This document shows positions 59,275-64,000 of a stretch of DNA of 64,000 bases, piece by piece. This stretch comes from Agaricus subrufescens. Lineage: Eukaryota; Basidiomycota; Agaricomycetes; Agaricales; Agaricaceae. The first letter of the stretch is position 1. Every line of letters begins with the position of its first letter. The notes under the pieces were generated by a model, which made no database searches, had not been told where the DNA came from, and worked only from the letters and a program-made list of their open reading frames with translations. Location of the stretch: NCBI GenBank assembly GCA_029945375.1, contig CM057057.1, positions 1,798,001-1,862,000 on the forward strand. The letters run 5' to 3'. Both the position numbers and the translations under genes were made by a program.

Positions 59275-62200
59275 TTAAGTGGTTGAGACTACTAGTTCGA
59301 CGTCTTTTTCCTCATCTAAAGATCTCTCGAGCTCTTGCTTCTCTAACAACTCCAGTTCTTCCTCAGTAGCGTCCAAGAGGCCGCGAACTTTATCGCTGAA
59401 TACGATTTTTCGCCTAGCTAGATAGGGCACTATCCTGTAGGCTGCCACCTTATTCTGCCATACTGAGCCGTCATATTCTGCCACAAGGTATGCTCCTCCT
59501 TTAAGCCTTTTGACGATAACCACTGGACCTAAGTATCTAGTTTTCATTTTCCTGTCTGCTGACATTTCTATAGCCGAATTTCTTACTAGAGCCAAATCTC
59601 CTGGTCCTAGATTGAAATCTTTTATTTTATGTTTCATATCTTCTTCCAGCTGCAAGGCCCGTCGAAGTTTTTCTTCACTAATTCTCTGTCGCATTTCTTC
59701 TACATGCGAGATGTGCTTAGCTAGCGCTTGCGCCCGTAGCCCTAGCAATTCTGCCGTGGATATCATCTTATTAGGGTAGCTAACTAGCCATGTTGCTTCT
59801 TCTATATCCAGCGGGATGGTTGGTTGGGCCCCAGTTATCATGAAATATGGTGAGCAACCTGTGCCTTTTCTGACTGTTATCCGGTCGGCCCAGGTTACGT
59901 GGTGTAATACCCAGAACCATCGTTTCAGATCTCCTCCGGTAGCCTTGTAAAGCATCTGCCGCAGATCCCAATGCGGTCTCTCAATTGTCCCATTAGCTTG
60001 TGAGTTATATGGGGAGATAGCTACTCCTTTAATCCCATATTTCTCCTCTAGCCATCGGACTGCTTTCCTAAATGGGGCACCGTTATCTGTGACAATTTTG
60101 ACTAAGCTACCCCATCGGCATATTATGTCTTCGAAGAGCCAAGCCCCAATAGACTTGGCATCTTCTTTTCGTAATGCTCTGGCTTCCATCCATGATGAGA
60201 GCGCACACCTCCCATGCACTATATGTTTACAACCGTTGGAGGCTGTAGAGATATGTACCGTATCGGCATGCAGAATCTGAAATATCGATGGTGTATGGGT
60301 TACTACTGGCGGTAGTTCCATTGCCATCTTCTGTCTAGCTTGACACAGGTGGCAGGACTTGACGTACCAGGCTACGTCGCCTTCCATCTCTGGCCACCAG
60401 AATCTCTGCGATACTAGCTTGTTGGTTGCGTACACCCCTCGATGTCCTAACTTGTCATGACACTGTTTCATAATGTACATGCGCTGATCGATTTCCACAA
60501 CTAGCTGTGGGTTCCCGGTTCCTGATATCTTCCTAAATAGCCGTCCTTGATCGTCTATCCAGAAATGTGAGGCTGCCCTGATGAACCTCGCTTGTTCTGG
60601 GGACATTTTCGATGTATTGACATTACTAGGGTTACTAGCTAGCCATTCTTTTATTCGAGTTAATTGTCTGTCCTGCATCCTTGCTTCGGAAGTACGCCTA
60701 TCTTGATCATAAGGATCTTCCTCCGCATTAATTTCGTCTGAATCGTCATCTACTGTCGGCCCTTCAGGTTCTTGATACGTAGCTTGTTCCTCCATGTCTG
60801 CTACGTTATTCAGAAATATCCTCAACGGATCCGGACAGTCTGCGGACTTAGCCATTTGTCGTCTCTGCTGTATTTCTGATTGTAAAACCTGGTTAGCTTC
60901 TGCTATTGTTAACTGTAGCAGACTATCTTCGTTCATTATCTGCTGTATGAAGCCTGTTCTGTCATCAATTTCCTCAATGAAGTCCTCTAAAGGCAAGGGA
61001 TCCTCATCATCCGGGTTTTCCTTTACTAGTTCGAAGTCTCCTTGGTCATCTTCTGACACATCGTCGAATCGCCGTTCTATGGGATCTCCCGGATACCATT
61101 TGCGTCTAGATAACCCATCGGGTCCAAAAGTCTTTCCTTTCTTATGGAGTAAAACTAATTGGAAATTAGTTCGGATATAATCCGCCCATCTGTTAACTGT
61201 TGCATTAGGTAACTTGCCCGGATTGTTTAACATTCCATGTAGATATTTGGCGTCCGTCTCGACGATGAGATTTCTGCTTCCTCTGAGCAAATAAACTTCT
61301 TCTTCTAGCGCCATTCTAAGTCCACACAACTCTCTCTTAGGTTGTGAATACCTCTGCTGCCTTTCATCCATCAAGATAGAGTTGAATTTCACATAATGGA
61401 TAATCTTCGGATTTTCCTCATCCCTTTGATAGATGTAGTATCCCACCGCGCGCCAAGAGGAGTCAACGGCTAACACTATCGGCTGAGTACTTGGAAATTT
61501 AGGATTTCGGGTATGAAAGCAACTAGCTATGCTGTCTTTTAGTCTTTGCTGTGCTAGTTCCTGCTCTGGCCCCCATATAAACGGTACACCCTTCTTACAG
61601 ATATTATATAAAGGTGCTGCCAAGGTCACAAAGTTAGGAATGTGATTTCGGCATTGTACTGCCGTCCCTAAGAATGCTCTGACATCTGTAGTGTCGGTAC
61701 ATTCCCCCCAACGGAGTATTTTCCCTATGGCATCCCTAGAAGGTTTCCTACCTTTATATGAGCACTCAAATCCTACGATCGTGATATAATCTGCACATAT
61801 CGTAGTCTTGGGACCGGAGAAGGTCCCTCCTGAATATTTCATTCGTTGTAGGATCCTATTAACTGTCTGTAGATGCTCGTATACGAATCGTCTGATGCCA
61901 TGGTTTTCTTTTAAAACCTCGTAGCTAGTAGTAGACCCATCTAGTTCGTATCTGGTAGCGGGTCCTCGAATAGGCACGTCATCTATATAGGGCAACGTAT
62001 ACTGAGGGATCTCTTCTCTGAGTATAAAGGTCACGTCCTCATGAAAAATAGGAACCGAATTTGTCCATCCCATCGGCAAAGTTACTAGCCTGAGGGCTCC
62101 GAAGGGTGACTGAAACGTAGTGAGATCTCTGGATGAACTAGCTAGTTTACGGTTATCGTACCCGACCCACAGATCAAGTACTCCTGTACAGGCTCTCCCT

Positions 62201-63084
62201 GCAAAGTGCATAGCTAGTTCCTCAGTAGCTGGAGGAAGCCCTGAATGTGCGATCGTAACCCGGTTTAACGGTTCTAAACTGTGTACCAGACGGAGACTTT
62301 TTCCATCTTTCTTTAAGACACAAAACCATTTAGACCTGTACGACGAGTTTGATGGTTCATAGACTCCTGTATCTATTTTGCGCTTTATTATACGACAGAC
62401 TTCCTCGTATATGGCTGGGGGTATCCTAAACTGCTTTTCTACCCATGGGGTATGTGCCACTGTGGGTATTTCTACTGCTGGAAAGTACTTTTCCTTGAAG
62501 CTACCTCGTTCACTGTCTTCCCAGGCAAAACACTCATTCTGCTGGGCGATCAGCCAGTGCATTAACTTTCGTTCTTCAGGCCATAAGAAATCTCCGCCGT
62601 GTGCGGTATCTAGTTTGTCCTTTCTTTCCTGAGTATAGCGCCCCTTGGCTTCAAACTCGGGTGGGTTTACCATTAACTTGGGCATTCCTTCTAACGGATC
62701 CCCAGTTATATCTCGCTCTATGCGGAATTTCGCTGGTAGCTCTCCCAGGACTGGTTTTACTTTTAGCGCCACGGGTTTATATTTCTTAGCTAGCACCATG
62801 GTTGGTTTCCACTGTTTATCTTCTTCGACTGCGACTACTTTATGGTATGGTTGGTAGTCTGTGGTGACGTTTTGCAGGTACTGACTGAAAATTGCCTTCT
62901 CAGGAAGGTCTACTTCTTCCAAGCTCTTCTGTAAATATACTAGTTTTACTTCTTCATCGTCTAGCTTGTTGGATTGAATCGGCAAGACCTCACTGATATA
63001 TGGCTGACTAGTGTCGGAGTCTTGACTGATGATGCAGGCCGCTTCTCCTTCAAGCCAGGGCTCGAATTCCTCGAAGCTACTTAA
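59275..63084 (-). CDS. Gypsy-B pol (RT, RNase H, integrase)
   Basis: Uninterrupted frame of over 1,240 codons. Reverse transcriptase: KWFCVLKKDGKSLRLVHSLE, VTLPMGWTNSVPIFHEDV and YIDDVPI, the active-site box. RNase H: VLAVDSSWRAVGYYIYQ and VETDAKYL. Integrase: HDKLGHRGV with CHLCQ zinc finger, then KIVTDNGAPFRKAVRWLEEK and ISPYNSQANGTIERPH as DDE residues; downstream YLGPVVIVKRLKGGAYLV is the usual C-terminal DNA-binding part. No chromodomain seen. The frame is -1 relative to gag and has no ATG near its start, consistent with expression by frameshifting. The intact frame suggests a young copy. Confidence 0.9.
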   Translation of the reverse strand, partial: LSSFEEFEPWLEGEAACIISQDSDTSQPYISEVLPIQSNKLDDEEVKLVYLQKSLEEVDLPEKAIFSQYLQNVTTDYQPYHKVVAVEEDKQWKPTMVLAKKYKPVALKVKPVLGELPAKFRIERDITGDPLEGMPKLMVNPPEFEAKGRYTQERKDKLDTAHGGDFLWPEERKLMHWLIAQQNECFAWEDSERGSFKEKYFPAVEIPTVAHTPWVEKQFRIPPAIYEEVCRIIKRKIDTGVYEPSNSSYRSKWFCVLKKDGKSLRLVHSLEPLNRVTIAHSGLPPATEELAMHFAGRACTGVLDLWVGYDNRKLASSSRDLTTFQSPFGALRLVTLPMGWTNSVPIFHEDVTFILREEIPQYTLPYIDDVPIRGPATRYELDGSTTSYEVLKENHGIRRFVYEHLQTVNRILQRMKYSGGTFSGPKTTICADYITIVGFECSYKGRKPSRDAIGKILRWGECTDTTDVRAFLGTAVQCRNHIPNFVTLAAPLYNICKKGVPFIWGPEQELAQQRLKDSIASCFHTRNPKFPSTQPIVLAVDSSWRAVGYYIYQRDEENPKIIHYVKFNSILMDERQQRYSQPKRELCGLRMALEEEVYLLRGSRNLIVETDAKYLHGMLNNPGKLPNATVNRWADYIRTNFQLVLLHKKGKTFGPDGLSRRKWYPGDPIERRFDDVSEDDQGDFELVKENPDDEDPLPLEDFIEEIDDRTGFIQQIMNEDSLLQLTIAEANQVLQSEIQQRRQMAKSADCPDPLRIFLNNVADMEEQATYQEPEGPTVDDDSDEINAEEDPYDQDRRTSEARMQDRQLTRIKEWLASNPSNVNTSKMSPEQARFIRAASHFWIDDQGRLFRKISGTGNPQLVVEIDQRMYIMKQCHDKLGHRGVYATNKLVSQRFWWPEMEGDVAWYVKSCHLCQARQKMAMELPPVVTHTPSIFQILHADTVHISTASNGCKHIVHGRCALSSWMEARALRKEDAKSIGAWLFEDIICRWGSLVKIVTDNGAPFRKAVRWLEEKYGIKGVAISPYNSQANGTIERPHWDLRQMLYKATGGDLKRWFWVLHHVTWADRITVRKGTGCSPYFMITGAQPTIPLDIEEATWLVSYPNKMISTAELLGLRAQALAKHISHVEEMRQRISEEKLRRALQLEEDMKHKIKDFNLGPGDLALVRNSAIEMSADRKMKTRYLGPVVIVKRLKGGAYLVAEYDGSVWQNKVAAYRIVPYLARRKIVFSDKVRGLLDATEEELELLEKQELERSLDEEKDVELVVSTT

Positions 63085-64000
63085 AAATTTACATCTACTG
63101 ATTTGGGTAATTGTCCTCTCGCGTATGTTGACAAGGTAGCCTGCTCTTTAGTATTCGGATCTGTGATGTTTATATACTGAAGACCCTCCTGTGAGTTTAC
63201 TATCTTGCTCTCGGTTATTACATCAAAAGGTCTGCCCAATAGTAATCTGTATGCTGCACCTTCCAGAATATGAACTTGCAAATGGACTGTGATGTTTCCG
63301 AAGGTGAAGGGCACATTTCTAGCTACTCCTTCTGTTCGCGATACAGCACCATTAGCACCCATCATATTAATACTGAGCTTGGGGTCCCAAGTTATCTTGC
63401 ATTCGCTGGCAGCTTGTTTAGACATGGACACGATTTGTGATCCACTATCTAGTAACGCTTCTTCTTCACAAACACGATTTACTAAGGCTGGGATTACTCT
63501 GAGATGCTCCATACCTTTGGCGGCTACTGCTTCTGTGCTAGCTACCGCGAAGATCTGTTTTTGTCGTTCGTTGGAATTCAACGTAGACAAATATTGCATG
63601 ATCGGATCTTCGATACGCCAATTTTGCACGTATATCCCCGCCGCGTTTCTAGCTAACTCGCTAGTGCGTTTAGGGATTTCCAGCGAAGCGGTATCTACTA
63701 CATCCCAACCATTCTCCTGCGAGGAAGTACTGTTTAGTCCCGTTTCTGATCTTAACTCTGTTTCCACTTCTAGGGTGTTGTTTCCTGTAGGGACTCTTCT
63801 CTTACTGATCACTTCTTTCCACATTTCTCTGAGTTTAGGTGCCATAGCTAGTAACTCCTGCTGTGTTAAGGTAACCTCCTTGCCGAATAGACGCGTCAAA
63901 ACCTCTTTAATATCGACATTTTCCTCTACTTGAGTCTGATGTTTATAACTAGGAGGCTTTCTGGTCTCATTCATGTATCTGGCTGGTAAAGGTGGTACCT
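63081..64000 (-). CDS. Gypsy-B gag-protease, 3' part
   Basis: Open through the right edge. A helical part (RLFGKEVTLTQQELLAMAPK) is followed by a retropepsin-like domain: EEALLDSGSQIVSMSK (DSG active site), FTFGNITVHLQVHI and YRLLLGRPFDV. It stops with TAA at 63081-63083. Protease is thus fused to gag rather than to pol. Confidence 0.8.
   Translation of the reverse strand, partial: VPPLPARYMNETRKPPSYKHQTQVEENVDIKEVLTRLFGKEVTLTQQELLAMAPKLREMWKEVISKRRVPTGNNTLEVETELRSETGLNSTSSQENGWDVVDTASLEIPKRTSELARNAAGIYVQNWRIEDPIMQYLSTLNSNERQKQIFAVASTEAVAAKGMEHLRVIPALVNRVCEEEALLDSGSQIVSMSKQAASECKITWDPKLSINMMGANGAVSRTEGVARNVPFTFGNITVHLQVHILEGAAYRLLLGRPFDVITESKIVNSQEGLQYINITDPNTKEQATLSTYARGQLPKSVDVNF
63084..63090 (-). 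promoter_or_regulatory. Candidate -1 ribosomal frameshift site A AAU UUU
   Basis: On the minus strand the last sense codons of gag read A AAT TTT followed by TAA, an X XXY YYZ heptamer in the correct frame. Slipping back one base enters the pol frame directly. Confidence 0.65.

Larger units (their letters stand above)
53255..64000 (-). mobile_element. Gypsy-B, large Ty3/Gypsy element, continues past right edge
   Basis: Minus-oriented element with 3' LTR 53255-54605, purine tract, two antisense genes (55221-57007, 57815-59149), pol (59275-63084) and the 3' part of gag (63081-64000). The 5' LTR is outside the window. It is inserted in the gag of Gypsy-A element 3. CTAG is greatly over-represented throughout. 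Confidence 0.85.

Overview
The window looks like a chromosome arm segment of a mushroom-forming basidiomycete (Agaricomycetes). The evidence is the short (about 45-70 bp) GT-AG introns in nearly every gene, a FunK1-type fungal kinase, a DUF6534 membrane protein and a Kyakuja-Dileera-Zisupton (KDZ) transposase. All of these families are typical of that class. I cannot name the species.

Layout. Positions 1-23.8 kb are ordinary host genes: a FunK1-like kinase (cut by the left edge), RFC1 (large clamp-loader subunit), a DUF6534 seven-helix membrane protein with a decayed paralogue beside it, a long disordered/coiled-coil protein, an epoxide-hydrolase-like alpha/beta hydrolase, an uncharacterised ~740-residue protein, a family-2 O-methyltransferase and an allantoate-permease-like MFS transporter. 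They show no obvious operon-like or cluster logic, although hydrolase, O-methyltransferase and transporter lie close together.

Positions 25,417-40,972 form what I read as one complete ~15.6 kb DNA transposon. It has ~127 bp diverged terminal inverted repeats, a perfect 8-bp target duplication (GTTTTTAC, 9 bp if the adjoining G is counted), and behind each end a 1.3-1.45 kb array of alternating palindromes on a ~34 bp pitch. Inside are an F-box protein gene, a KDZ-superfamily transposase gene with one in-frame TGA, a divergently transcribed Cys-rich/coiled-coil gene, several tandem repeats and a further intron-rich gene of unknown function. This giant element with paired palindrome arrays is the most interesting object in the window.

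Positions 41.8-64 kb are a retrotransposon pile: a minus-oriented Gypsy-A 3' end, a decayed Gypsy-C fragment, then Gypsy-A LTR + partial gag, Gypsy-A LTR + gag + pol + extra ORFs, Gypsy-A LTR + partial gag, and finally a large Gypsy-B element in minus orientation that runs off the right edge. The break points suggest a staircase of successive insertions whose right halves lie beyond the window. Gypsy-A stop codons are TGA where sister copies have CGA or CAA, the mark of CpG mutation. Gypsy-B has a 1,351-bp LTR, a probable -1 frameshift site between gag and pol, two intron-containing genes in antisense to gag-pol, and a striking excess of the tetranucleotide CTAG.

No tRNA, rRNA or CRISPR feature was recognised. 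Exon borders are from reading splice signals and frame by eye; coordinates of spliced genes give the outer limits of the coding region.
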